Shown here: in pieces, positions 11,830 to 23,019 of the stretch
Numbering within the stretch: the first letter of the stretch is position 1
Layout of the letters: every line of letters begins with the position of its first letter
From: Blasia pusilla
Lineage: Eukaryota; Marchantiophyta; Marchantiopsida; Blasiales
Direction of reading: 5' to 3'
Length of the DNA: 64,000 nt
Assembly (NCBI GenBank): GCA_050084515.1
Contig: CM114273.1
Span: 1,612,001 to 1,676,000 of the forward strand
Program-made: the position numbers and the translations under genes
Notes under the pieces: generated by a model
Told to the model about the DNA's origin: nothing
Seen by the model: the letters and a program-made list of their open reading frames with translations, nothing else
The model's database searches: none

Positions 11830-12420
11830 AAAAATTGTACATAGTATTATGAGATTAATCCCTACGAGTCCTCATATTTTGTTTATTTGAAATGCTTAAA
11901 GTTTCCTAAAGGAGAAGATAAGAATTCAATCTTAAATTCATTGATGAGACCTTCTCATCCCAAGTACACCTCTCATATTTATGGGTCTATGCAATGGGCT
12001 CAGTGGGCTCAAGGGCGGGCTTGGATGTGGGCTGCGAATATCTAAGCGGCATGTATGTGGACATGTCCGTTTTTGTGCAACCTTGCTCCAATTTTATCAA
12101 AATTTATTGTCAAAGGACTAGATTTTCCGATAGTAGAAAAGAAACATGTCATTTTAAGATAGTAGATAGAACCTTCGCATGGAAAGCAGGTCTCCAATAT
12201 TTTCCTTATGCTTAGTTTTTTCCTATTTACATTGAGATTTTTTTGGCGGCATGGCCTTAAGAAAAAACCCCTATCCCTCCTTGGAATGTTGTCTTCATTG
12301 ACAAGAGTTTCAAAATGCACACAAAGGTTTTAACATCTTCACTCGATTATTCTCTCATCATTATAGTTGAATATTCTTGGGTGTAATTCTTACATAGAAA
12401 CCTACAAATCTTGAAGATTT
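11830..12420. repeat. degenerate repeat field, right part
   Basis: Phrases such as gagattaatccctac, aaagtttcctaaaggagaag and ttgatgagaccttctcatcc match units at 6300-6944 and 8237-9260. A hAT-like MITE piece interrupts it at 11985-12100. Confidence 0.5.
11985..12100. mobile_element. hAT-like MITE fragment
   Basis: A short GC-richer patch contains gggctcagtgggct, gggcgggcttgg and an end gtggacatgtccgtttttgtgcaacc, which match the internal part and terminus of the better element at 36888-37374. Only one end is recognisable. Confidence 0.5.
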
Positions 12421-13801
12421 CTTCCAAATGAAAAAAGAAAGAAAGAAACCCATCTCTCCCTTACTCTAGCTAGTGAATTACACATTGTCATTTAACCTCT
12501 AAGATTTTTGAAATGGTTAGTTGCCATTGAATTGTTGATTTTGACTTTTTGCTTGTATTCATAGTACTCCAAACTACTTCTCAAAGTTTCATACTTAATG
12601 CCACTGCCTTAAGGAACTGAAAATAAGTTATGTCTTTACAAAAATATTAATTTGGGGGTATTGATGGGACGCATTTGATCATAGATGGATGGAGAGAATT
12701 TATATATTTTTTTAATATAAGCAACCCTTTCTATGTCTAAAGTAGTAAATTAGTAAACATTTTTTAAAAATCCCCTTATTTTTCAGTTGATAATCTAAGA
12801 AATTTTTTTTTTCAAAAAAAAAGGAAATCTCACAACCAAAGAGGGATGGAGACAATTAAAGAAGAATTATCCATCAAAGTAAAATATTATCCACTAAATC
12901 TGAAATAATAATATAGATTATTAATTCAGATTTAAATGAGCGTTAATTTGCTTTTAGAGCACTTCTACCCTTGACGAGCCAATAGGATCCTCGACCTTTT
13001 GCCCAATAAGATTACTTGATTTCTCGGCCCATAGAATTTATCAAAATTTCTTTTCAGATTAAATATTTAAATTACAGAAAATTTATACTATGAAGACGGG
13101 TTTAGAGTATCCCTCCTCTTATCTAGGGTTCTTCCTCGTGTTGACATGTGTCAACACGAGGAAAAGAAAGGTAAATTGCAGGAAGATGGAGGAGGGTAAA
13201 AGTATTTTTTAACTCAATATTTCAATGTCACCCCTACATACATCATAGCAAGGGCAACACTCTAGTAGTGGATAATTGCTATTTTACATGATGTGTGATT
13301 TATATTAAATATCTTCAAATTTAGTAATTTAAAGTAATTTAAAATTTTAATGTGTAAAATAGAATTTAGAAAAAAGGAAATTACCCATCATTAAATGAAA
13401 AAGTATAATTCCAGTCTTTTTCAAACTTTTTATCAAATAACTGAAAAAACACAGTTATAAAAAATTGCATAAGAGTGGTGAAAAACTGTTACGATACGAC
13501 AGTTCGGAGTTTCCCCATAACTCCGGACGGATGAGAAGGGAAGTCGGACTCGCGAAGATCGTCCCAACCAGAGTATGAACATCGTGACAACTCCTCGAAG
13601 TGAGAAAGAAATCCACGGCTATGGTGTTCTTCAGGCAGTCACCAAATTCCGTCCGTTAGTGATCGTCACATCCCGTACTTTCTCACCCACAGATCGCCGA
13701 TGCGTGAAGAGTGGCCAGTAGTATATTTACCCACCCAGACTTCCGATATGCAGAGTAGAGTAGCAGTCCAGTTGCGAGAGAGTTTCGACTCTCGAGAGAC
13801 A
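12421..13801. other. intergenic; Helitron-like debris and GC-richer gene-proximal part
   Basis: AT-rich to about 13490, then GC-richer up to the LINE fragment at 13802. The part at 12955-13120 (ccaataggatcctcga, caataagattacttgat, tatactatgaagacggg) resembles the Helitron-like debris near 38617-38770 and 50270-50600. A perfect 32-base palindrome lies at 13132-13163. No coding sequence is seen. The promoter of the acid phosphatase gene should lie in the last few hundred bases. Confidence 0.45.
13132..13163. repeat. perfect 32-bp palindrome
   Basis: Arms 13132-13146 and 13149-13163 (15 bases each) pair perfectly around a 2-base centre; the right arm reads tgtcaacacgaggaa. Confidence 0.9.
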
Positions 13802-13999
13802 AAGATGCACTTCGATAAAAACGAGTGATGGAAAACCCATCGGAAGTACAAAAGAGGGGGACTCAAAGAGTCAAAACCTGAAGGCCACAACACGACCAGA
13901 AAAGAAAGAAGGGGGCATTCCCACCCTAACGACGAAACTCACCAACAGTAAAAACAATACCAACAACAACAAGAGAGCTATGACTACTACTAAGTGGGC
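13802..13999 (-). mobile_element. LINE 3' end fragment abutting the acid phosphatase start codon
   Basis: Read on the minus strand, this is about 90 percent identical by eye to 15808-16000: the last codons of the LINE ORF, its stop and its 3' untranslated region ending gaagtgcatctt. Homology stops at about 13999, eight bases before the ATG at 14007. The ATG at 13980, in frame with the gene, lies inside the LINE sequence. The fragment therefore supplies the immediate 5' untranslated region of the gene in this genome. Confidence 0.85.
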
Positions 14000-14006
14000 C
14001 ATCCCC

Positions 14007-14952
14007 ATGGAACGCTTCGTGTTGTTGGGGTTGCTGCTGAGCTTCACGGCAACGCAGGTCTCTGCCTCTGCCGGCACGAAACCCGCCAGTCCCCTCAAGC
14101 GGTTTTGCGCCGCCTGGGTATTGAATGAGGAGAGCAACAACATTCGGCCGTGGGTGTCGGTTCCCAAACCGTGCTTCAAATACCTCAAGCATTACATCGA
14201 GGACGGCCAGTATGAGGTACGTACGTTCGCCGTGCTGGACGGCGCTGGTCTCCGCTTCCCATTAATGTGCGATCAAGACGTGACCACGCACACGTTTCCT
14301 GAAACGGCGAACTTCCGAATTTTCCTGTACTGTGAATCCCCGTTATGCTCTCCGAAAGAATAAGCTTGTTTCTTTTCTTCTAGTAGAGATTTTCTTGCGG
14401 ACGAGTACCCTTGGTTTCATGCACTCGGTGCGTTTCCGCCATCTGCAAGTGACTCGCAGGACTTTCCCTGCTTTAGGACGGTAAAAATCATTCTTTTTCC
14501 AGAGAGCCGTAGGCTAATCTTATTCGGGAGTGTTTTAGTAGTTCAGTAGTTTCAGCGTTTCTTCGCGGTCACTTCGATTGCTCCGAGTGTAGAGTGTCCG
14601 TGATTCTTTGGGAAAACCGGAGCCAATTCGGGACTGTCGTATGCACTCTCCGCAGGAAGATTTGAAAGTAGCTTATGATGCCGCCACGACTTATATCCAG
14701 TCTCTGGAACCCACGGATGGCCACGATGCGGTGGTGTTCGACATCGACGAAACGCTAGTGTCCACCGCGTCCTTTCAGGCCACGAGCGGATACGGGTACG
14801 AATATAATAGCTCCTATGCATTGAAGGAGATCATTAGACGTCCATAGCACTGCATATACGTTTTGATTTTTACCGTGTCCTCCCGCGATCAGATCCGTTG
14901 GCAGAGAATGAGAAACACTAAAACTGGTTCTAGTGTTTGTTCGGAAGTCGTC

Positions 14953-14983
<31 letters not shown>

Positions 14984-16847
14984 GAGGAGGAGGAGAAGAG
15001 TGGTTTCTTTTCTTTCATCCGTGGTAATTAAGCGCTCGCGGGTGATTTTTTCTTGTGGACTGAAAAACTCTGGTAGAATATGAGTTTCCGTCCACGGCGA
15101 AGTCGGCATTACATCCATTCGCAGGTCGCGCCGGGGATTTCCCTCAGGACTGTTCTACCAACTGCATGGCCACCTTGTCCGCCGCCGACCGCCAACGGGT
15201 TTAGTTCATTCACAGTCGAACGGGTGGTTGGTTCGACACACTGCGAGTGTCGCCGGAGCCTGGATCCACTTGGTGTGCATTTGGCACGCTGTCCAGTTGG
15301 GGGTGAGAGGATAGCCACTCACGATGCAGTGCGGGATATCATGTTCAGTATTGCTCGGGAGAGTGGCTTCCATGTGCAGAGAGAGAGGCACTACTCCATG
15401 CGGGATTCCCTCATTCGTGCCGATCTCTACATGACACGTGAGGCTGAGGTGGTTGTGGCGGACGTGGTAGTCACAGATCCTACGCGGGAGGCAGTGCGAG
15501 CCCAAGTGGTGGCCCAAGGGCGAATGCTACAAGGAGCGGCGGCGGCGGCGAAGAAGACACATATCTACAGTCGACTACACGAGGGACACATCTTCATCCC
15601 CCTGGCCATAGAGATGTATGGGGCTATGGGGGAGAGGTTCGACTCGTTCCTTACGGACTGCGCCCATCATCTCCACTCGAGAAATGGGTTGTCCTTAGCT
15701 ACTGCGATTCTGTATTGTAGGCAGCGGGTCTCCATAGCGTTGCAGCGTGCCCAGGCTAATGGGATTTTGCGGCGGGCTCAGGCTGTGGGAGACGCCGGCA
15801 CTAGAGGCCCACTTAGTAGTAGTCATAACTCTCTTGTTGTTGCTGATATTATCTCTGCTGTTGGTGAGTTTCGTCGTTAGAGGGGGAATGCCCCCTTCTT
15901 CCTTTTCTGGTCCTTCAGGTTTTGACTCTTTGAGTCCCCCTCTTTTGTACTTCCGATGGGTTTTCCATCACTCGTTTTTATCGAAGTGAAGTGCATCTTC
16001 CTTGTTCACAGTCGTGATTTAAAGACGTCTGCGTTTCAACACTCTCAGCTCACGCAGCGTCATTGTTGCAGTGTGTGTCTCTGTTTGAACGCCCTTCCCA
16101 TTCCGATCATAGCCATGCGGCCCCGCGTTTGTTGTCCTGATCCGAATCTCCGCATGGGGACTCTGCAGAGAGCTTCCATTTGATCCGAAGGCGTTCAACG
16201 ACTACGTTCGCACGGCGAGCTCTCCTCCGTTTCCCCCGGCGCTCGCTCTCTGGAAAAAGCTTCGAGCTGCCGGTTGGAAACTCGTCCTCATCACCGGGAG
16301 AGCAGAGGAACTACGGGAAGCTACCGTCAGCAACCTTCTGGCGGCAGGATTCTCCGGTTGGAGTGAGCTGATTCTCAAGTAAGTTCTGACTGCGTGGGTT
16401 GAAATGAAGATTCGTGGGAGTGGCTTTGAACTTTGCATGAGCTCGTCACAGTGACTGACTGCATATTACGCTTCGCAACAAAGCCCATGTCTTTCTTGCA
16501 TGCACTCTTCCTTCTCATAGTGTGCTCGATATTCTCCTGTTCGCGCTACGTGACACCTGAAATCTGCGATTACGTAGGGGTTTCCCGTTTTCCAGCTCGT
16601 TTTCTTTCGTGGTATTAGTGATCGCCTGATTCAACTTTCGCTGATTATTATTACTCTCGTCACCAGAGCGCCGGACGACGCCGGGCTCACCGCATCTCTC
16701 TACAAGGAGAAGAGGAGAGTGCAATTGGAGCAGACGAAAGGCTATAAATTTAGGAGCTGCGTTGGTGATCAATACAGCGACTGCAGAGGAGCAGCTGTTG
16801 GAGACAGAGCGTTCAAGCTCGCGGATCCCATGTACTATTCGGCTTAG
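14007..16847 (+). CDS. HAD-class (IIIB, VSP-like) acid phosphatase, four exons
   Basis: Secreted or vacuolar acid phosphatase of the plant class IIIB / vegetative-storage-protein family, which hydrolyses phosphate monoesters through an Asp nucleophile. Proposed exons are 14007-14216, 14656-14839, 16171-16378 and 16667-16847, giving 260 residues, the usual family length. A signal peptide is visible (MERFVLLGLLLSFTATQ...). HAD motifs in order are VFDIDETL (Asp99, Asp101), LVLITGR (Thr173), YKEKRR (Lys216 region) and GDQYSD (Asp235, Asp239). Splice sites at 14217 (GTACGT), 14655, 16379 (GTAAGT) and 16666 are good. The exon 2 donor (GTCCAT, 14840) and exon 3 acceptor (16170) are weaker but keep the frame. 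An in-frame ATG at 13980 lies in the LINE fragment and would spoil the signal peptide, so 14007 is preferred. Intron 2 holds a LINE insertion. No frame damage is seen. Confidence 0.85.
14953..14997. repeat. (GTA)n/(GGA)n microsatellite in intron 2
   Basis: About ten GTA units followed by GGA units, inside intron 2 of the acid phosphatase gene. Confidence 0.95.
15080..16000 (+). mobile_element. LINE 3' portion with intact C-terminal ORF, in intron 2
   Basis: An uninterrupted 266-codon frame (15080-15880) plus 3' untranslated region inserted in the sense direction. Its N-terminal part carries a knuckle, THCECRRSLDPLGVHLARC (Cys-x-Cys, His, Cys), followed by GGERIATHDAVRD, then RADLYM and ADVVVTDPTREA, in the place and style of the restriction-like endonuclease at the C-terminus of some LINEs. 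The last block is FIPLAIEMYGAMGERFDSF, DCAHHL and YCRQRVSIALQRA. The reverse transcriptase is missing because of 5' truncation; the older copy at 23700-25150 retains part of it. The open frame suggests recent insertion. The nuclease assignment is inferred from motif layout. Confidence 0.8.
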
Positions 16848-17640
16848 CCGCCGCCAATGACGTCTAAGAATAAGCAGACGACGAGATGCGAATCACGAGT
16901 TTTGCTTCGCATGTTCAGTCAAACGAAAAACAACGCTTTTCGTTTACGGACCCTTTCCCTCATCGCCACACGGAAGGAAAAGGTGTCTCTTTGGCTCTAT
17001 GTCGGCAGCTGATCTCTTTCTTGTCCCTTTCTGGACGCACAAGGTGGTCCAATGTGCGTCTTTTCGAGCTGGGAAGTGAGTTTCTTTAGGAACCGGATAT
17101 GGGACACCACAATAGCGATTTCATGAAAGAAAATCTATTATTTCTCTTTGCGTAGTACGTACACAACAGATCACGGGTCGGGTATATACGTTATTCCTAC
17201 AGGGAGCGATTCCGACTTCTTCGTAAATCTCAGCCCTTTACTTACAAAGAAATCTTTAAGTATCCTCCTGTCGGCCATGGTATTCTAAGGAGGCGGGGAT
17301 GACACTTCTTATGCCCATAAGGCCCTCCCTTTGAGGAAATCTCAAATATGAAAGCTCCAAATTACTAGTGTAGAATAGAGGGTGAAGACTCACCTTCATG
17401 TCTAACCATTTCACAAAATCCAGTATGGTTACTCGTATGTATTTTCATCGACTTTTCCTCTCCTCCTTTCATGTTTAACCATCATGTATTCACAACTTTT
17501 TCTTGCAGCTATTTGGTAGGAAAAAAAAAGAAATTAGGGAACTCCTCCCAAGCCATGGTTGTATGTAAATGGAATGCTTGGGGCATGGAATGGAAAAGTC
17601 CATACATGTCTACGTAACATTGCCAATAAGGCTTTCCGGG
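16848..17640. other. 3' flank of acid phosphatase gene, nothing recognised
   Basis: GC-moderate just after the stop, then mixed sequence. No open frame with recognisable content. The polyadenylation region of the gene should be here, but no site stands out. Confidence 0.45.
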
Positions 17641-17830
17641 TTTTTCTACACTCCAATCGCGCTTGCGAGTGCGTGCGGGAACGGGTGTGGGTAAGGATCG
17701 TACGGGTGTGTGGGCTCCAAGCCCTCATTAGGCCTGCATCGAGCCAGATTGGCCAGCACTCGCCTCTGGTAGGCACATAGGAGACTCGCAATTGGCCGAT
17801 GCACGCTAGCCAAGCCCGATCGTACATTAT
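17641..17830. mobile_element. hAT-like MITE internal fragment
   Basis: A GC-rich patch with gggctccaagccctcattaggcctgcatcgagcc, matching the style and several phrases of the internal regions at 19800-20040 and 36950-37250. No termini are visible. Confidence 0.4.
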
Positions 17831-19649
17831 GTGAGAGATGGAAACGAACTTTTTCATCCCACTTTGCAAAGTTAATAGTCTCCAATACTTTTGTGAGTCT
17901 TAATTTTGGAAAAAATATCAGTGCCTTTTCACTACCCTCTCGGCCTAAATCCATTTCTCATTTAAAACCCCACATTCCCCTCCTTCATTTGGAAATCCCT
18001 CACCCTACCTACTTATTTTAGGGGAAAAAAACCTAGATAATTTCCACTAACTAAAAATACTTTTGTAAAACCTTTAAAACACTTTAACTCTTGGACATGA
18101 AATAAAGTTATTGTGAGGATAAAAAAACCAAAATAGGCATTTCCCTCCTCTACTTTCCCTTGAAACCATGTAGAGGAGAGAAAATATCCTGTCCTTCCAT
18201 AGGGGATGGGATTTCGTGTGCATATACATCGCTACACAATCCACATCGCTAGTCATATCTATGCATCACACAACACCGATCTTCCCAACACACGGCTCGA
18301 ACCATGGAAGACGAAACAAATTCACGCATATACATCGATACCACACAACAATAATTAAAGCAAAAACCACACACCCGGCCTAAAACTACATTCTTGAATC
18401 TACATCGGCATATTGAGCCTCGTCCACTCTCCGCTATGAGAGAATCTGGACGCTAGCACCCTAGTTCCTACCTTACACACAAGCAAAAGAGGTGCTCCAA
18501 TGGTCCAACATGAGAAAGTTGGCTTGGGAAAGCCATCTCTCCCTCTCTTATACCCTTGGGAAGAGCAAAAAGGATCTTCCTCCAAAAATAGCCTCCAAAC
18601 GATAACCTCCGTGCACACATTATTGGGTAACCGTTGATTCGGTCAACTAGTCACTTGACGGACTAAGATCAAAATAGGGAAATCTCCATAAACAATGTTC
18701 GTGGCGCAATAGACCCGTCGCCAACATTTTCCTACATCTCAAGACGAAGCTACATCCGAACAACTCATTGACCCTCTATATTGTCGAAGCAAAAGAACTC
18801 TACTTACGTCTAACTAAGATGTGACAGGGATGGAAGGAGAATATTCACTCGATCTAGATTGAACACATGGAAAATTTGTGGGAAAGCATATGTATAGGAG
18901 AAAAGTTAGGGTATTGGTTTCCCTAGCCTATTTTCCTTCAAACAGATTGTGGAAAGAAAAAAACCTACCTACGCACTCAAGAGTGGATGTATGGGAAAAT
19001 GTCCTCTTAGTCCAAACTAAAATGGGAGTGTTTTCCTCCCCATTTCCCTCTAAAAAATGGAGGAAAGAAAATACACCATCTATCTGTAGAGGAGTGGATA
19101 GATGGATAAAAGTGCTCTCAATCCAAGCTAAACACATGAGGAAGCATATGTGTAGAAAAATGTCTTGGCAGTGAAAAAAATTCAAATGAACTTGAAGGAA
19201 AAAATCTTTGCAATCAGTCAAACAAAAGGGAATTTTTTCTTACACATATTCAGTTTATGCAAAACCTTGGATTTTTGTAGTTCAAATTGACAAAAAGATA
19301 TCCAAGTAGTTTGGACAAAAAAAAAGCTATGTTTTAGAGGAGAAGGCTTGACGACATTTTTTTTCCTTCTATCTATCACATGGTGTATTCTTAGACTACC
19401 ACATGGGTTGGTGGCAAGCAATGAGAGAAGGTGGAAATTATCCTCCCTTAATAAAGTATAAATAAATTTAAATTTGGTTTATTATTCTTATATGGATTGC
19501 AGGTTGTATGTTAATAATTTTTTAATGAGGAAAAAATTAGATGAAAATTTGAGATTGAAAAACACTATTTAATTTAACAATATTTTAAAATAAAATTGTG
19601 TTGCATGTTTTGCCATATCCATGCAACCAATGTGCATATTTTTTCATAT
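17831..19649. other. intergenic; LTR-end-like phrase near 18210-18255
   Basis: No coding sequence is recognised. The stretch near 18210-18255 (cgtgtgcatatacatcgctacacaatccacatcgct) resembles the LTR terminus beginning at 25881 and is probably a piece of the same LTR family. A short self-similar stretch (ggaaaaatgtcctctt.../ggataaaagtgctctc...) lies near 18860-19160. Confidence 0.4.
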
Positions 19650-20060
19650 ATGATTGCAAGAAAACGGACTTGTCCATCGATAGGGCGGACAACTATGGAC
19701 ATGTCCACAAACATGCCCAACGGATCCCCCTCCTAGGTTTCTTCAGGATCAAGACGGGCGAATAGGCGTGGGCTTGGATTCACCGATTCAAGCAGGCGCT
19801 TAAGGATCAAACGGTTGTGCGGGCTATGAGCCCTCACCAGGCCCACATCAAGCCTGCATATGGCTCACATCAAGTCGGTACGAAGCCCGTAATGGGCTTG
19901 TGGCAGGGCCACATAAGGCCCGCACATGATCCACAACTAGCTTGCATAAGGCCCGCCCAAGCCTTGCACATCCAGTGTGGGATTCATGAAGGTCAGTGCA
20001 GGCCAGACGGGCTTGATGCGTGCCTCTACGAGTAAGGCATGGGCTCTATGCGGGCAACAA
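19650..20060. mobile_element. hAT-like MITE, diverged
   Basis: Left part gattgcaagaaaacggacttgtccat with ggacatgtccacaaacatgcccaac, then a GC-rich core of alternating gcccgc/gggctt phrases, like the element at 36888-37374. The right end is unclear and no target duplication was found. Confidence 0.45.
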
Positions 20061-20722
20061 AACGATTGGCAAGAACTTTTGTCAAATAGCTAGACTAGAT
20101 GGAGGCTAGTCAAGCCCGAGGGGGGGTCTCAATCCTAGGGAAGTGGCGTCCCCTACCTAGGACATGGATGGTCCATGTTTGAGAGAGAAAATGGCTTATG
20201 TGCCTTTCATGTGTGTGTCTTTACTTGAATATGCTCCCAGGTCAAAAATTTGGGTAAAATTTGACTAGAAAAAACCCTTGGTATTATGACTAGGTTTCAT
20301 GAGTCATATATCACCATGAATGATTAGAAATGACTAGTTTCTTTTAGAGACATAAAAGTCAAGCCATATCTTACACATAATTTAAATGCCTAGCATGGTT
20401 TGCCAACACGACATGAAAATATGAGTCATATTAATATGACTGCCATGACATACACATGATGTGGCGAGTGATTTGATGACATGGACTAAATCACAAAAAA
20501 CCATCCAAACATACATCCCATCCTCCATCCGTCTATCCATTCCTCCATCCATGTGCCACACCGTCCATCCTTTACTTCCATCCATATGCCACACCCTCTA
20601 TCCGGATCCCTTCCATCTTCTATCCGTCCATCAAGAGGATAGAAGATGGAAAATTATAGAAGGTGAAAGAACTACTTTTTGTATTTTCTTCATCTAGAGG
20701 ATAGAAGATGAAAGAAGGGTGC
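20061..20722. other. intergenic, pyrimidine-rich short repeats
   Basis: No gene is recognised. The stretch 20500-20640 repeats catcc/ccatcc-type phrases (tccatccgtctatccattcctccatcc). The stretch tttttgtattttcttcatct at about 20675-20694 is an inverted copy of the terminus of the MITE that follows. Confidence 0.45.
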
Positions 20723-20861
20723 GTCAAGATGAAGAAAATACAAAAAGAAAGCTAGTTTGAGTGATAGGTCAATAAATGAGGAAGGCCAATATCGGTAATG
20801 ATCATTCTCTTTGAATGGACATATCACGAGCATTCTTTTTTGTATTTTTTTCATCTTGACC
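20723..20861. mobile_element. 138-bp MITE with ~25-bp terminal inverted repeats
   Basis: The left end gtcaagatgaagaaaatac and the right end, read in reverse as gtcaagatgaaaaaaatac, form terminal inverted repeats around a core containing gaaggccaatatcggtaatg. A second, partial copy lies inverted at about 21569-21682. Confidence 0.6.
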
Positions 20862-20907
20862 ACGCTCTATTGATCTTTATCTTTTTGAATCTCTACTTCC
20901 ATCCATA

Positions 20908-21545
20908 TGTCGTAACTATTATGTCTTTTAGGATAAATCGGCGAGATCTAGTAGAGCGCCTTCGGAGATACTAGAGGCTAGCCTCAGGAAGGTTGAGGAT
21001 GACATGTTGAGGCCACAGATAATGCGCGAGAGCAGGTGTCCCCTTCATTTCGGCTCATTTGGAGCCATATAGAGAAATTTACTATTTAGGGTAAGTTTCC
21101 ATTTAGAGCATAGTTGACTTTCCACTTTTGGAAGTGGGCATTGACCCGCTAGAGCAGGTCAAGAGCCAAGGAGATGACTTGAAAGCATAGTTTACCGAGG
21201 AGAGAGCTTGGGAGAGGGAAGGGAGTAAACCTCCAAGAGAGAGAGCTTGAGAGCTCATTCTCTCTTTGTTGAATCTCTTGGCACGAGGCGGCGGAGCTAT
21301 GGTCCCTTGCCTTGTGAGTGTAACCCAAACCTCTCATTAGGAGAGTGAGTTTGGTTTGACATTGAGAGAGACATGTGAGAGTGCACACATTTGAGAGCTA
21401 TGGTGTTGAGAGAGATTGGATCTTATTTTATTGGAGATATTGTGGTACTTCTCGCCTCGTTGTTTTGACGCCATGAGTTAGCATGGGATCGTGTGTGTTC
21501 CCTGACAACGATATATATTTTGCAGCGATGTGTATGCGCATGACA
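20908..21545 (+). mobile_element. LTR (638 bp) of the Ty3/gypsy family
   Basis: Begins TGTCGTAAC; the copy at 25881 supplies the matching terminus TGTCGTACGC (ACGACA on the other strand), giving short inverted ends. The body matches the minus-strand LTR at 34510-35045 and the truncated one at 25881-26205 (gagcttgagagctcattctc, ttgacattgagagagacatg, gatcggatctt-like). No equal five-base flanks are seen. It has no internal retrotransposon sequence beside it, so it is a solo LTR or a deletion product. Confidence 0.7.
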
Positions 21546-21568
21546 GAACCGTTGGCAACCAATGGTGC

Positions 21569-21682
21569 TTCAAGATGAAGCAAATGCAAAAAGAATGCTC
21601 GTGACATGTCCATCCAAAGACAATGATCATTACCGATATTGGTCTTCCTCATTTATTGGCCCATCACTCAAACTAGCTTAAA
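21569..21682. mobile_element. partial inverted MITE copy
   Basis: The sequence tcaagatgaagcaaatgcaaaaagaatgctc...actcaaactagctt is the reverse complement of about 20750-20861 with about ten changes. With that copy it brackets the LTR at 20908-21545. Confidence 0.65.
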
Positions 21683-23019
21683 AAAATCATATAAACATCC
21701 TCATATGTATTCTTTAAGATATAGGTGAAATTTTAACAAGAAATATAAATTTTTTCCCACCAAATGGAATTAGACAAGGAAAATGGATATTTTAATTAAA
21801 AATAAAATTATACAAATTTTTTTAAAAATACACTAAAAAGTTGAAGTGATAATAAATTAGATGTGCACATTCTTCCAAATCTTCATATGGCGATATATGG
21901 GGAATTTATGCAACTGGAAAGTGTTAAAGTCTTAGTGAAATAATTCCTCAATGCTTCACTACAACGGAATGCCTAAAAGTAATTCTATCCCAAGATAAAT
22001 GAGAAACATCATATGGTTAGAGGTCTTGGATGAAATCCTTAAAAATATAAGTCACTGATCATGACAAGTGAGGAGATATGACTTCTTTAGGACTAAATGA
22101 TGTTGCTAGATACTTGGGTTATAGAAAAATGACTAGATGAATAGCACAACCCTAAAAGCAATGACTAAACCTCTTACAACTAGAAATACTTCAATAGCTC
22201 AAAACTCGTGATCATTAACCAATATGTAAGGAAAATTTCATTTTCAAAACCCTTTCCTACCCTCCTCCTTATCTCTATTTCTAGTGTTCATTTGGGGATT
22301 CCTACCTATGCATTGCTAGAAGTGGCCCTCAATCCAAACATGAGTCTTAAATCTCAGCTAACCTTGGGACTCCCTTGGGCGAGTCTTATGATTGAACCTA
22401 CCCATCTTGACTCTCCCAAGATCTAACTCTCCATAAGCCACTTCTCCCATGTTTTATATAATCCAATCGTGTGTCCTCTCATGGTTAGTCTTACCTTCAT
22501 TTGTCCTTCATGCAACTAGTTTTAAACCTCTATGCCCATCTTAATTGGTATTAATTTCATGTGAAAAAACCAGTGTGCGACCTTGAGAGAGGATGGAATA
22601 ATATTATTAAATAATTGCTAAACATGTATGGAATACACGTGGATAGTCTAGACGATGAGAAAAAAAAATGATGCATATCAATAGAGGTCGTAATGACTCA
22701 ATGCATTATATATCTTCAGCATACAAATTAACCTAAGGTGCCTATCTATGATTCCATGTGCTCTTAGTAGAGCTTCAATCGAATTTGAACATGAAGAAAA
22801 ATCAAAATACAAGAATAGATGCAATTTGCCTCAATTACCCAACTATATTACTAGTATTGAAAATAGGCTATTTGACTTATTTTCTATAATTTAAATAAAT
22901 TTATTTAATGTGTTATCCTAATCAAAGCAAGATTATTATCATCACTTATTTTATAGAGGAACAAAAAGTAGCCATGTGATGCATGTGGGGAGACCGGAGA
23001 TTTAGCCTAGGAGGTTTAT
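21683..23019. other. AT-rich intergenic, nothing recognised
   Basis: No open frame with recognisable content and no clear repeat. Likely old decayed transposon sequence. Confidence 0.5.
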
